From Paenibacillus oryzisoli (GTDB taxonomy: Bacteria > Bacillota > Bacilli > Paenibacillales > NBRC-103111): a DNA stretch of 64,000 bases. Within the stretch, counting starts at the first letter, position 1. Every line of letters starts with the position of its first letter. The notes below the pieces were generated by a model that was given only the letters and a program-made list of their open reading frames with translations, made no database searches and was not told where the DNA came from. This document shows positions 35,491 to 43,660 of this stretch, piece after piece. A program made the position numbers and the translations under genes. The stretch is taken from contig NZ_LYPB01000053.1 in the NCBI RefSeq assembly GCF_001653565.1, forward strand, positions 1 through 64,000, written 5' to 3'.

Positions 35491-37133
35491 TAGCTCGCCT
35501 CTTTAATTAATTGTGCTGCAGTGAGTAAACGGTAAAGCATCTCCGCTATTTCAGCCCGTGTGACTGTTTGAGTAGGCTCAATATTGAGCATATCCTGCGA
35601 TAATAGATGTTCGCGATAGTTAAAAGCCAGTGCATTCCTCGACCACTCCGCCGTGCGTGTGTAATCCCCGAATTGCGCTAGCATATCTCGGATTTCACTT
35701 GTACTTAACGTCGTATTCATGCCGGCGAGCTTGCCTGCATTGGCAATCATGACAGCAGCTTCCTGTCTCGTAATCGTGCTATTCGGCGTAAATGTGGTAT
35801 CGGATGTACCGCTTACGATGCCATAAGAATACGCTGCGCCAACATAGTCCGCATACCAGGATGCAGCAGGGACATCGTCGAATCGTGCTTGTTTTCGCAG
35901 AGGAAGGCCGAGACCTTTGGTTACAATGGTTGCAAATTCAGCGCGAGTCATTGTTTGGTCAGGTGCATATTGATTGTCCGTCAACCCATTAATAATGCCT
36001 CTCGATGCTAGGGATGAAATGGCCGCTTGGTTCACATGGTGGGTAATATCGGAGAAAGATGGATTCGCAGCGATGACGGGCATCACTTTGATATCCTTGT
36101 TCTTGTTGGCTAAACCGTTAGCAACTACATGCGTAGACGAAGTAGTTAGCTTGACGTCATTCATTCTGTAGAGGCTGCTCTGACCCGATAGGATGCGTTG
36201 CACATTCACAAGTCCATAGAGAGCCTGCTCTGTTGACATGCCCGTTGCTCCGCTGCCATCCTTGGTATGTTGAAATCCTTGTCCTTTTGAATAAAAGGAG
36301 AGTAAATTATCGACAATTGTGTTGCCATTTTTCACAAAACGACTGTCGTGGAGGTCAATGCCAAGTTCACATAGTGCCATCAATACCTGCACAGTGCTCT
36401 CCGAAGTACTTACACCCAAGCTTGCAAAGCCGCCTTCATTGTCCTGTATGCGAGATAGAAGTATAATGGCCTTCTCTGTTGCTGCTTTGACTTTCGTATT
36501 GCTCTGATACCTAGCTAGAGCCTGCAAGGCCATACCGGTAATGTCAGGATCAGCAGACGTGCCCGAAAGTGCAAAGCCGCCATCTTGCAATTGATTCGAT
36601 AATATTTCGTCAATGTACATCTCTCTCGTTGCCTGCTTCTTGGCAGTTGTGTTGACGGGTATCGTGTAATTGCCGCTGTCCAGAGAAATTAAAGCAAATA
36701 TTGGCCCGTTGATCCCTTGCCATATCGTCTTGTCAAAGTCGCCGAGCGGCTTCAACAAATTATAGCCACCAACGTTACTGGGATCCGCGCCAATTGCTGT
36801 TAAAGCTATAATCAAGCGGGAGTATTCGGTATACTTTTTATCATGCAGATTGCCATTCAACGCTTTAACGTAGGTTTCTACACCTCTGTAGTAATCATCG
36901 TAATAGCTTTGCGGCACGTAAGCGGAGGAGCGAGCAAGGCCAAGAATGGCCCATTCACCGCCGATTGAACCAACTTCCGGTTTCTGTACCGTTTGAAGTA
37001 CATACTGCGCTGTATCCTGTACAGCATTGTCTACAGCTGCATTCGGCATAGCGGATACGGGATTGATGTGTAGACTGCTTGCCAATAGGAATAGAGCCAT
37101 GAAAAGGGTAAACATCCTATAAGGTAGTTTCAT
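35490..37133 (-). CDS. SLH-anchored alpha/alpha-toroid protein (terpene-cyclase / intrinsic-factor N-domain-like fold)
   Basis: The 547-residue secreted protein has a signal peptide (cleavage near Ala28), a helical-repeat domain (about 35-330) and three SLH domains (about 355-545). The helical part contains repeated GGF motifs (QLQDGGFALSGTSADPDITGMALQAL and IQDNEGGFASLGVSTSESTVQVLMAL). These define the prenyltransferase/squalene-cyclase alpha/alpha barrel, the fold of the N-terminal domain of intrinsic factor. No cyclase DxDD catalytic motif is apparent, so ligand binding is more likely than catalysis. It is first in the cobalamin-riboswitch operon. SLH motifs such as TRAEFATIVTKGLGL and TRQEAAVMIANAGKL anchor it to the wall. 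Confidence 0.87.
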   Translation of the reverse strand: MKLPYRMFTLFMALFLLASSLHINPVSAMPNAAVDNAVQDTAQYVLQTVQKPEVGSIGGEWAILGLARSSAYVPQSYYDDYYRGVETYVKALNGNLHDKKYTEYSRLIIALTAIGADPSNVGGYNLLKPLGDFDKTIWQGINGPIFALISLDSGNYTIPVNTTAKKQATREMYIDEILSNQLQDGGFALSGTSADPDITGMALQALARYQSNTKVKAATEKAIILLSRIQDNEGGFASLGVSTSESTVQVLMALCELGIDLHDSRFVKNGNTIVDNLLSFYSKGQGFQHTKDGSGATGMSTEQALYGLVNVQRILSGQSSLYRMNDVKLTTSSTHVVANGLANKNKDIKVMPVIAANPSFSDITHHVNQAAISSLASRGIINGLTDNQYAPDQTMTRAEFATIVTKGLGLPLRKQARFDDVPAASWYADYVGAAYSYGIVSGTSDTTFTPNSTITRQEAAVMIANAGKLAGMNTTLSTSEIRDMLAQFGDYTRTAEWSRNALAFNYREHLLSQDMLNIEPTQTVTRAEIAEMLYRLLTAAQLIKEAS

Positions 37134-37174
37134 TGTGAGCCTCCAAGTGAAAAATGATTGGGATGGTGAATATA

Positions 37175-37208
37175 CAAAAAAGCCCTTGCATGGAAAAAAT
37201 CAAGGGCT
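37175..37208 (-). terminator. Riboswitch-controlled terminator 2
   Basis: On the minus strand AGCCCTTG and CAAGGGCT form the stem around ATTTTTTCCATG, followed by TTTTTTG. It stands between riboswitch 2 and the toroid gene start. Confidence 0.88.
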
Positions 37209-37279
37209 GTGATGTCAGTATGGGTCGTAGACAACGAAAAAAAGCACCTCCTCTATCATCCGTAGAGTGTGTGAATACA

Positions 37280-37456
37280 CAGTAAGGCTGGTCTCCTGAC
37301 TTATGCGTCAACGCTTCTCTCGCCTTCCCAGTATAGCTATACCAGTGGCCATTTCTAGAGTCGCTCGTCATTTACAGTGGCGGGACCGTGCTGGAATTTC
37401 ACCAGACTTCCCAATTAAGCATTACCTACTTATCGTAAGCATGCACCTTAACTATC
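37280..37456 (-). ncRNA. Cobalamin riboswitch 2
   Basis: Read on the minus strand, the leader has GGGAAGTCTGGTGAAATTCC, GCACGGTCCCGCCACTGTAA, GGCCACTGG, TGGGAAGGCGAGAGAAG and the B12 box AGTCAGGAGACCAGCC (about 37287-37302). It precedes the toroid/DUF4430/ECF operon and is coupled to the terminator at 37175-37208. Confidence 0.95.
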
Positions 37457-37614
37457 CATTATTTAATTAGTTTAATCATATATATAGTTGAATTGTTTGT
37501 CTATGGAAGTTTCCTAGCAACTGACCTTTCCTATAAGGCAATTCACGTAATATGTGTTACCATAGTCATAATTCACGAAGCGCTGGTTCGTATACCAGTG
37601 GGAGGGACGAAGCC

Positions 37615-38526
37615 ATGACATTGCAACAATTAAAATATGTGATTGAGGTTGCGAACCGAGGGTCGATTAATGAAGCAGCGAAACGGCTGTTCATTTCCCA
37701 ACCGAGCCTTTCCAATGCCATTCGAGATCTGGAGGAAGAACTCCAAATCTCTATCTTTGATAGATCCAATAAAGGGATCTCACTTTCCAAGGAAGGTGTG
37801 GAATTCCTAAGTTATGCGCGGCAAGTTGTCGAACAGGCGGAGTTACTGGAAAGTCGGTATCTCAATGCGAAGCCTTCATCGCAGCATTTCTCTGTATCGA
37901 CGCAGCATTATGCGTTTGCCGTGAATGCATTCGTGAGTCTGGTGGCGGAGTATGGGCAGGATGAATATGAGCTTGCTTTACGTGAAACCAAAACATACGA
38001 AATCATTGAAGATGTCAAAAACTCGCGGAGCGAGATTGGCATTTTATACGTGAATGAGTTCAATGGAAAGGTGATAAACAAGTTGCTGAAAAGCGCAAAC
38101 CTGCAATTTAATAGTTTATTTATCGCCAAACCGCATATTTTTATCTCCATCAAAAATCCTCTCGCTAAGCAATCCATGGTGACCATTGACCAGCTACAGA
38201 GCTATCCGTATTTATCCTTTGATCAAGGGGAATATAATTCTTTTCATTTTGCCGAAGAAATTCTTAGTACGATGTCACATAAGAAAAGTATCCGTGTGAA
38301 TGACCGGGCGACGCTGTTCAATTTATTAATCGGTTTAAATGGATATACGATTTCAACGGGGGTCTTAAGCTCCGATCTGAATGGCAATGAGATTATTCCC
38401 GTACCACTGGATTGTGATGAAACCATTAATGTGGGTTGGATTTCCCATAGCCATATCTCGCTATCCAAGCTTGGAACAGCTTATGTAGAAGCCCTTCAAC
38501 AGGCTGTTGTCCCCATGGTGCTGTAA
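37615..38526 (+). CDS. LysR-family regulator, MtaR/CmbR-like, next to metE
   Basis: The 303-residue regulator begins MTLQQLKYVIEVANRGSINEAAKRLFISQPSLSNAIRDLEEEL. That pattern is close to the MtaR/CmbR (MetR-like) sulfur-amino-acid regulators of Bacillota. An effector-binding domain follows from about residue 90. It lies directly upstream of metE on the same strand, with a MET-box-like palindrome starting at its stop codon. Control of metE is therefore likely. The ATG at 37615 follows GGGAGGG. The longer open frame has 21 extra codons with no ribosome binding site. Confidence 0.87.
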   Translation: MTLQQLKYVIEVANRGSINEAAKRLFISQPSLSNAIRDLEEELQISIFDRSNKGISLSKEGVEFLSYARQVVEQAELLESRYLNAKPSSQHFSVSTQHYAFAVNAFVSLVAEYGQDEYELALRETKTYEIIEDVKNSRSEIGILYVNEFNGKVINKLLKSANLQFNSLFIAKPHIFISIKNPLAKQSMVTIDQLQSYPYLSFDQGEYNSFHFAEEILSTMSHKKSIRVNDRATLFNLLIGLNGYTISTGVLSSDLNGNEIIPVPLDCDETINVGWISHSHISLSKLGTAYVEALQQAVVPMVL

Positions 38527-38544
38527 TATAGCTTTTAGCTATAT
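38526..38544. promoter_or_regulatory. MET-box-like palindrome upstream of metE
   Basis: ATATAGC-TTTTA-GCTATAT is a perfect 7-bp palindrome. Its inner 17 bases resemble the MtaR MET-box TATAGTTTnAAACTATA. It lies about 85 bases before metE, in reach of the neighbouring LysR protein. A protein operator fits better than a terminator because no T-run follows. Confidence 0.6.
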
Positions 38545-38568
38545 CTAGATATACATAATACCAGTTAC

Positions 38569-38604
38569 GTTATAACTACTCCGCTATGTTATCTTTTGTA
38601 TAAC
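38569..38604. promoter_or_regulatory. GTTAT/ATAAC half-sites before metE
   Basis: GTTATAAC (38569-38576), GTTAT (38588-38592) and ATAAC (38600-38604) form two nested inverted pairs with 11- and 7-base centres, just before the metE ribosome binding site. Possible additional LysR contacts or promoter elements. Confidence 0.35.
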
Positions 38605-38627
38605 AAATTGCAGAGGGGTTATGTCCG

Positions 38628-40916
38628 ATGGTAAGAAGCAGTAGTTTGGGATATCCGCGTATTGGTGCTGACAGAGAATGGAAGAAGGCACTGGAGGCTT
38701 TCTGGGCAGGTAAGCTGGAAGAATCAGAGTTTGAATTACAGTTGCAGGAGATTCGTTTAAGTCATTTGCGCAAGCAGCAGGAGAAAGGTATCGACCTTAT
38801 TCCTGTCAACGATTTCAGCTATTATGATCATATTCTAGATACGGCTGCTATGTTTGGCATTATTCCTGAGCGTTTTGCTTTCGAGGGGAGCGCAGTGCCC
38901 TTGTCAGTGTATTACGGAGTTGCCCGAGGAACGAAAGATGCTACAGCAAGTGAAATGACCAAGTGGTTCAATACCAATTATCATTATATCGTGCCTGAAC
39001 TGAACGGAGCTTCACCTGTCATTACGGAGAACAAGCCTCTAATTGCTTACCGGGAAGCGAAAGAGAAGCTAGGTATCGAAGGTAAGCCAGTTATCGTCGG
39101 TCCTTTGACGTTCTTGAAGCTGTCCAAAGGCTACAGCGCATCGGAGTTCGACACGTGGTTGAATACGTTGCTTCCGTTATATGTACAAATTCTCAAAGAG
39201 CTTTCTGCCGAAGGCGTTCAATGGGTACAAATTGACGAGCCGATTCTCGTCACGAAGTTGAGCGATGCGGATGTTGCTAGACTGAAAACCATCTATGAAA
39301 CGTTTGCCGAAGCCGTGCCTGGCTTGAACATTGTGTTGCAAACGTATTTTGAATCCGTAGATCGTTACGCTGACATTATTTCCTTGCCGGTCAAAGGATT
39401 TGGTCTGGATTTCGTTCATGGGCTTCAAGGAAACTTGGAAGCTTTGAAAACTTTCGGATTCCCAGCTGACAAAGTATTAGGTGCAGGTGTCATCGATGGA
39501 CGCGGTATCTGGAAAGCGTCGATTCGCGAGAAACTCGAACTGGTGGAAGAGCTCACTAAGCACGTTGCAACGGAGAATCTTGTTATTCAATCGTCAAGCA
39601 GCTTACTGCATGTTCCAGTAACGACTGAAAGAGAGACGAAGCTTTCTTCTGAACTAAAGAATGCACTAGCCTATGCAGATGAGAAGTTGGATGAACTTGT
39701 TCTTATCACGAAAGCAATCGCTTCGGGCACAGCTGGAGTCCTTGAAGAAATCGAACAAAGCGATCGCGCTATCCAAGCACTTCAACAATCGGATGAGCGC
39801 AACCGCAGCGATATTCAACAGTCCGTAGCTGCACTAAATGTTCAGCAGCCAGAACGTTCCCGTCCTTTTGCAGAGCGTCATGCCGCGCAACAAACGAAGT
39901 GGCAGCTGCCACTATTCCCGACAACGACGATCGGAAGCTTCCCGCAGTCTGCGGAAGTGCGCAAGGCACGTCAATTGTGGCGTAAGGGCGAGTGGAGCAA
40001 TGAGCAGTATGAGGCGTTCATTCGGGAACAAATCGACATCTGGATCAAGCTTCAAGAGGAGATTGGCATCGATGTACTCGTTCACGGGGAATTCGAGCGG
40101 ACGGACATGGTTGAGTTCTTCGGCGAAAAATTAGCCGGATTTGCCTTTACGCAGTACGGCTGGGTCCAATCGTATGGTTCCCGTTGCGTGAAGCCGCCAG
40201 TCATTTACGGAGATGTTGCCTTCATTGGCGAAATGACGGTTGAAGAAACGAAGTATGCGCAGTCGCGCACTAGCCGTCCTGTCAAAGGGATGTTAACGGG
40301 ACCTATTACCATCATGAACTGGTCGTTCGTCCGTGATGATATCTCTCGCGAGCAAATCGCTTACCAACTGGCTTATGCGCTAAGACAAGAAGTCGAAGCC
40401 CTAGAGCAAGCTGGAATCGGTATGATTCAAGTCGATGAGCCTGCGGTTCGCGAAGGCTTGCCGCTGAAGGAAGAAGAACAAGCGGGTTACCTTGCTTGGG
40501 CTGTCAAAGCTTTCCGCATTGCGACTTGCACGGTGCAAGACACAACGCAAATTCATACGCATATGTGCTACTGCGAATTCCATGATATGATCGATTCCAT
40601 TGAAGCGATGGATGCGGACGTTATTTCCATTGAAACCTCCCGCAGCCACGGTGAATTGATCCATAGCTTCGAGCTGAATACTTATAAGCTGGGTATTGGC
40701 TTAGGCGTATACGATATTCACAGCCCACGCGTTCCGAGTGTAGAGGAAATGACAGCGATGATCGAACGCGCCCTGCGTGTACTTGATCCGAAGCTATTCT
40801 GGATTAACCCGGATTGCGGTCTGAAAACGCGCGGACTTGAAGAAACGGTTGCTTCCTTGCGCAACATGGTAGCAGCGACGCAAATTGCTCGCGACCAGCA
40901 TGCTGCTTTAGTATAG
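38628..40916 (+). CDS. metE: Cobalamin-independent methionine synthase
   Basis: MetE transfers the methyl group of 5-methyl-tetrahydropteroyl-polyglutamate directly to homocysteine, making methionine without B12. The 762 residues match the family. The N-terminal barrel opens SSSLGYPRIGADREWKKALE. The C-terminal barrel has FPTTTIGSFPQSAEVRKAR and the zinc ligands His645 and Cys647 (HTHMCYCEF), Glu near 669 (ISIETSRSHGE) and Cys730 (INPDCGLKTRG). GAGGGG precedes the ATG. The gene lies next to a LysR regulator and a cobalamin-regulated uptake locus. No B12, S-box or T-box leader is seen directly before metE. Confidence 0.97.
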   Translation: MVRSSSLGYPRIGADREWKKALEAFWAGKLEESEFELQLQEIRLSHLRKQQEKGIDLIPVNDFSYYDHILDTAAMFGIIPERFAFEGSAVPLSVYYGVARGTKDATASEMTKWFNTNYHYIVPELNGASPVITENKPLIAYREAKEKLGIEGKPVIVGPLTFLKLSKGYSASEFDTWLNTLLPLYVQILKELSAEGVQWVQIDEPILVTKLSDADVARLKTIYETFAEAVPGLNIVLQTYFESVDRYADIISLPVKGFGLDFVHGLQGNLEALKTFGFPADKVLGAGVIDGRGIWKASIREKLELVEELTKHVATENLVIQSSSSLLHVPVTTERETKLSSELKNALAYADEKLDELVLITKAIASGTAGVLEEIEQSDRAIQALQQSDERNRSDIQQSVAALNVQQPERSRPFAERHAAQQTKWQLPLFPTTTIGSFPQSAEVRKARQLWRKGEWSNEQYEAFIREQIDIWIKLQEEIGIDVLVHGEFERTDMVEFFGEKLAGFAFTQYGWVQSYGSRCVKPPVIYGDVAFIGEMTVEETKYAQSRTSRPVKGMLTGPITIMNWSFVRDDISREQIAYQLAYALRQEVEALEQAGIGMIQVDEPAVREGLPLKEEEQAGYLAWAVKAFRIATCTVQDTTQIHTHMCYCEFHDMIDSIEAMDADVISIETSRSHGELIHSFELNTYKLGIGLGVYDIHSPRVPSVEEMTAMIERALRVLDPKLFWINPDCGLKTRGLEETVASLRNMVAATQIARDQHAALV

Positions 40917-41008
40917 TACGGAGACGCTACTGTAGGACATGAACAAGTACGTGGGATGGTAAAGGCATTAACTGTGCAATGCGTGCGGGCTTGAGTTACG
41001 TTTGGAAG

Positions 41009-41041
41009 AAGTATTTGGTCTTAGGATCAAATACTTTTTTT
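41009..41041 (+). terminator. Intrinsic terminator after metE
   Basis: AAGTATTTG and CAAATACTT flank a short loop and are followed by TTTTT, about 95 bases after the metE stop codon. Confidence 0.75.
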
Positions 41042-41094
41042 CATGCAGAGCGGTGGCATGTGGGGGATTTGGTGAATTTACCTGTGTTTCAGGA

Positions 41095-41283
41095 GAATAC
41101 ATGGATTTTATACAGTTAAATTTGGGAGATTGGTGACCAAATGCAGATTAGATGGAAAACCTACAGTTAAATCGATCTGTTTTATCCGATCCGAGAAAAA
41201 GTGGCAGTTTTACCTACATATTTTACAGTTAAATTAAGTAATCAAGGGAATATGGCGGAAATAGCTGTATATTTTCCATTTAA
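41095..41283. repeat. Cluster of TACAGTTAAAT-type dispersed repeats
   Basis: Imperfect copies read ATGGATTTTATACAGTTAAA, ATGGAAAACCTACAGTTAAA, ACATATTTTACAGTTAAATT and AGCTGTATATTTTCCATTTA, spaced about 50-60 bp. The last is in reverse sense. This fills the metE-Nudix gap and belongs to the same family as clusters at 8.9, 24.2 and 45.9 kb. Confidence 0.65.
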
Positions 41284-41367
41284 GTGAAAAGGGCCCCTCC
41301 GGAATCGGAGGAGAATCCCTCAGAGGAATCCCTTAACATACATCAACAAGAAAACGGAGTGTATCCT

Positions 41368-41907
41368 GTGAAACAGAAACCCTTCCTTAGCATTGATTAT
41401 AATCAGAATCGTTTGCTATTTCATGCGTTTGCTGGTGCTCTGCCTAATCAACATATCCTATTATCGAAAGAGTGCCTGATGGAAGAAGCAGCGAATTGTG
41501 TTCTGATTTTTGCTTTCTATCAAGGTAAGCTGGTTCTTGTTAGGCATAAAGATCGCGGTTGGGAATTACCTGGAGGAACTAGGGAGGAAGGCGAGTCTAT
41601 CATACAAACGGTTATCCGGGAGATGCATGAAGAGGCTGGCGGAGAACTCGATGCGATTGAACGAATTGGGCAATACCTCATTTATGAAGAGAACCATCTT
41701 GTATTTGTGAAAAATATATATATTTCAAAGGTAAGTACGCTTAATGAGCTACCTGCTGGATTCGAGACGGATGGTGTCATGCTGTTAGATGTAGTTCCGA
41801 AGCAGGGAGAAATTATGAATGACTCCACATTTAGTCCCTTAATGAAAGACAATGTGTATGCGACTGTCTCCGAATGGATTAGAGAGCACCGCTTTACCAA
41901 TCACTAG
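41368..41907 (+). CDS. Nudix hydrolase
   Basis: The 179-residue protein contains a complete Nudix box, GGTREEGE through REMHEEAGG (about residues 69-92), that binds Mg2+ and cleaves nucleoside diphosphates linked to another group. The segment before it, LVLVRHKDRGWELPGG, is typical of MutT/YtkD-like members. The substrate cannot be told from sequence. I take GTG at 41368, which follows GGAG by 8 bases. The open frame extends 28 codons further with another GTG, but that stretch is low in complexity and lacks a ribosome binding site. Confidence 0.82.
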   Translation: MKQKPFLSIDYNQNRLLFHAFAGALPNQHILLSKECLMEEAANCVLIFAFYQGKLVLVRHKDRGWELPGGTREEGESIIQTVIREMHEEAGGELDAIERIGQYLIYEENHLVFVKNIYISKVSTLNELPAGFETDGVMLLDVVPKQGEIMNDSTFSPLMKDNVYATVSEWIREHRFTNH

Positions 41908-41971
41908 TCATTCGTATGTTTCGACAGAAGCAGAAATGCAGTGTAATGGGGGATTGGTATTGTCCTATGCA

Positions 41972-42005
41972 TTGACAATTTTTATTGATAATGATAATCT
42001 TTATC
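41972..42005 (+). promoter_or_regulatory. Promoter with overlapping Fur box
   Basis: TTGACA at 41972-41977 is followed by GATAATGATAATCTTTATC at 41987-42005, which differs from the 19-base Fur consensus at one base. GATAAT at 41993-41998, 15 bases after the -35, could be the -10. Iron-bound Fur would block this promoter. Confidence 0.75.
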
Positions 42006-42027
42006 GGTAAAAGAGGGTTTTGTTTAA

Positions 42028-42309
42028 ATGGGAGTGATCTGTCTGAAATGGCTGGATAAAATAGAAGCCTTTATCACACTAGCTGAGTGTCTTTCTTTTA
42101 CGGAGACGGCTAAACGTTTGTACTGCTCCCAGCCGACCATTACGACGCAAATTCAGCAGCTGGAGGAGCAGTTTCAGGCAACTCTTTTTCTTCGATTAGG
42201 AAAGAAAATTGAACTGACGAAGCAGGGAGAAGTACTGCTTGAATATGCGAAGAAAATGACATGTCTGGTCGAAGAAGCGACTGTTAAAATAAAAACGGCA
42301 GATCAATAG
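42028..42309 (+). CDS. Truncated LysR-type protein: DNA-binding domain only
   Basis: The 93-residue protein contains a complete LysR winged helix-turn-helix (SFTETAKRLYCSQPTITTQIQQLEEQF, then LFLRLGKKIELTKQGEVLLEY) and stops right after the linker helix. The effector-binding domain of about 200 residues is missing and no remnant is found downstream. Instead a strong terminator follows. It may be a stable stand-alone DNA-binding protein or the remains of a full regulator. The near-perfect Fur box in its promoter indicates expression under iron limitation. AAGAGGG precedes the ATG. Confidence 0.7.
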   Translation: MGVICLKWLDKIEAFITLAECLSFTETAKRLYCSQPTITTQIQQLEEQFQATLFLRLGKKIELTKQGEVLLEYAKKMTCLVEEATVKIKTADQ

Positions 42310-42343
42310 AACACTAGGGTCAAGTATTGTAATAGATCAGAGG

Positions 42344-42377
42344 GAAGAGTCCTTGCGGTGTGCAAGGGCTTTTTTGC
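42344..42377 (+). terminator. Intrinsic terminator after the LysR stub
   Basis: GAGTCCTTGC and GCAAGGGCTT form a near-perfect stem around GGTGT, followed by TTTT. It lies 35 bases after the stop codon. Confidence 0.85.
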
Positions 42378-42411
42378 TTTCCCCTCCTGACATTGGATTT
42401 GAAAACCGCAA

Positions 42412-42453
42412 AGTAACGGTATTTTTGCACAAGGTAACGTTACTTTTGTAACC
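42412..42453. promoter_or_regulatory. GTAACG repeats upstream of the Gfo/Idh/MocA operon
   Basis: GTAACG occurs at 42413 and 42434, exactly 21 bp (two helical turns) apart. The second copy lies in the palindrome GTAACGTTAC, and GTAACC follows at 42448. Direct repeats at this spacing suit an AraC-family activator. The AraC gene at 44727 is the obvious candidate. Confidence 0.45.
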
Positions 42454-42500
42454 GTATTCTTGGTATGCTTGGAACAACAAAAAGCAAGGAGATGAAGTGG

Positions 42501-43640
42501 ATGCTGAAGGTAGCGATTATCGGTGCTGGCGCGATCTCGAGGGCGCATATTGAAGCGTATTTACAATTTCCAGAGCGGTGTACGATTGTCGCGATTAGCG
42601 ATATTTATGTGGATAAAGCGCAGGAACGCATTGACCAGTTTGAGCTGAAAGATGCCAAGGCTGTGAAGGAGTACAAGGAGCTGCTGGAAGCTGGGATTGA
42701 TCTGGTGTCCATCTGTACGCCACCGTATACGCATGCTTCACTTACGGTTGAATTCCTTGAGGCAGGCGCGCATGTGATGGTGGAGAAGCCAATGGCTTCC
42801 TCGCTAGAGGAATGCGACATCATGAATGAGGCTGCGCAGCGGACAGGCAAGCTTCTCTCGGTGGTCGCACAGAATCGTTTCAAGACGCCGATGATGAAAA
42901 TGAAATCGGTGCTGGAAAGCGGCCTCATGGGCAACATCGTCCACACCCAGGTCGATTCTTTCTGGTGGCGCGGCCACTGTTACTATGATCTGTGGTGGCG
43001 CGGCACGTGGGAGAAAGAAGGCGGCGGCCCAACGCTGAACCACGCGGTGCATCATATCGACGCCTTGCTGTGGATGATGGGCAGCCCGACGGAAGTGCAA
43101 GCGTTCATGAGCAACGTGTCGCATGACAACGCGGAGGTCGAAGACCTCTCGATCGGGATGCTGCGCTTCGCAAACGGATCGTTAGGGCAGATCACGAGCT
43201 CGGTTGTGCACCATGGTGAGGAGCAGCAGTTGATCTTCCAAGGTGCGAAAGCACGTGTATCTGCGCCATGGAAAGTGAAGGCGTCGAATTCGACGTCGAA
43301 TGGTTTTCCAGAGCCGAATACGGCGCTGGAGGAGGAGCTGCAAGCTTTGTACGATGGGCTGCCGGAAGTGATTTACGAAGGGCATGTCGGTCAGATCGAT
43401 AATGTGTTAACCGCGATAGAAACTGGTGCACCTGTGTTAATCGATGGGATTAGCGGGCGTCAAACGCTGGAGCTTATTACGGGTATTTACAAATCAGCGA
43501 GCACGGGGGAGCTTGTGAAATTCCCCCTAGGCGCGGAAGATGCCTTCTATACAAGAAGCGGCGTGCAAGCGAATGCGACCCATTTTTATGAGAAGAACAC
43601 ATCGATCGAAAATTTCGCACCACAGACGATTACGACTTAA
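42501..43640 (+). CDS. Gfo/Idh/MocA-family oxidoreductase 1
   Basis: The 379-residue NAD(P)-dependent sugar or inositol dehydrogenase-like protein begins with the Rossmann loop VAIIGAGAISRAHIEAY. It has CTPPYTHASLTVEFLEAGAHVMVEKPMA, in which the EKP Lys is catalytic, and a C-terminal alpha/beta domain with GGGPTLNHAVHHIDALLWMMG. The substrate is unknown. AAGGAG lies 9 bases before the ATG at 42501. Two earlier in-frame ATGs are too close to that box or before it. It is followed 20 bp later by a second member of the family, probably acting in the same pathway. Confidence 0.88.
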   Translation: MLKVAIIGAGAISRAHIEAYLQFPERCTIVAISDIYVDKAQERIDQFELKDAKAVKEYKELLEAGIDLVSICTPPYTHASLTVEFLEAGAHVMVEKPMASSLEECDIMNEAAQRTGKLLSVVAQNRFKTPMMKMKSVLESGLMGNIVHTQVDSFWWRGHCYYDLWWRGTWEKEGGGPTLNHAVHHIDALLWMMGSPTEVQAFMSNVSHDNAEVEDLSIGMLRFANGSLGQITSSVVHHGEEQQLIFQGAKARVSAPWKVKASNSTSNGFPEPNTALEEELQALYDGLPEVIYEGHVGQIDNVLTAIETGAPVLIDGISGRQTLELITGIYKSASTGELVKFPLGAEDAFYTRSGVQANATHFYEKNTSIENFAPQTITT

Positions 43641-43660
43641 ATAAGAGGAGACTGACGAAC

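Noticed and set aside
35490..37133. Reading the toroid protein as an active squalene or terpene cyclase
   Set aside because: Only the GGF-type helical repeats are present. No DxDD motif is visible, and the riboswitch, signal peptide and SLH context fit a surface binding protein better.
38526..38544. ATATAGC/GCTATAT as a terminator for the LysR gene
   Set aside because: The stem is AT-rich and has no T-run after it. Its likeness to the MET-box suggests an operator.
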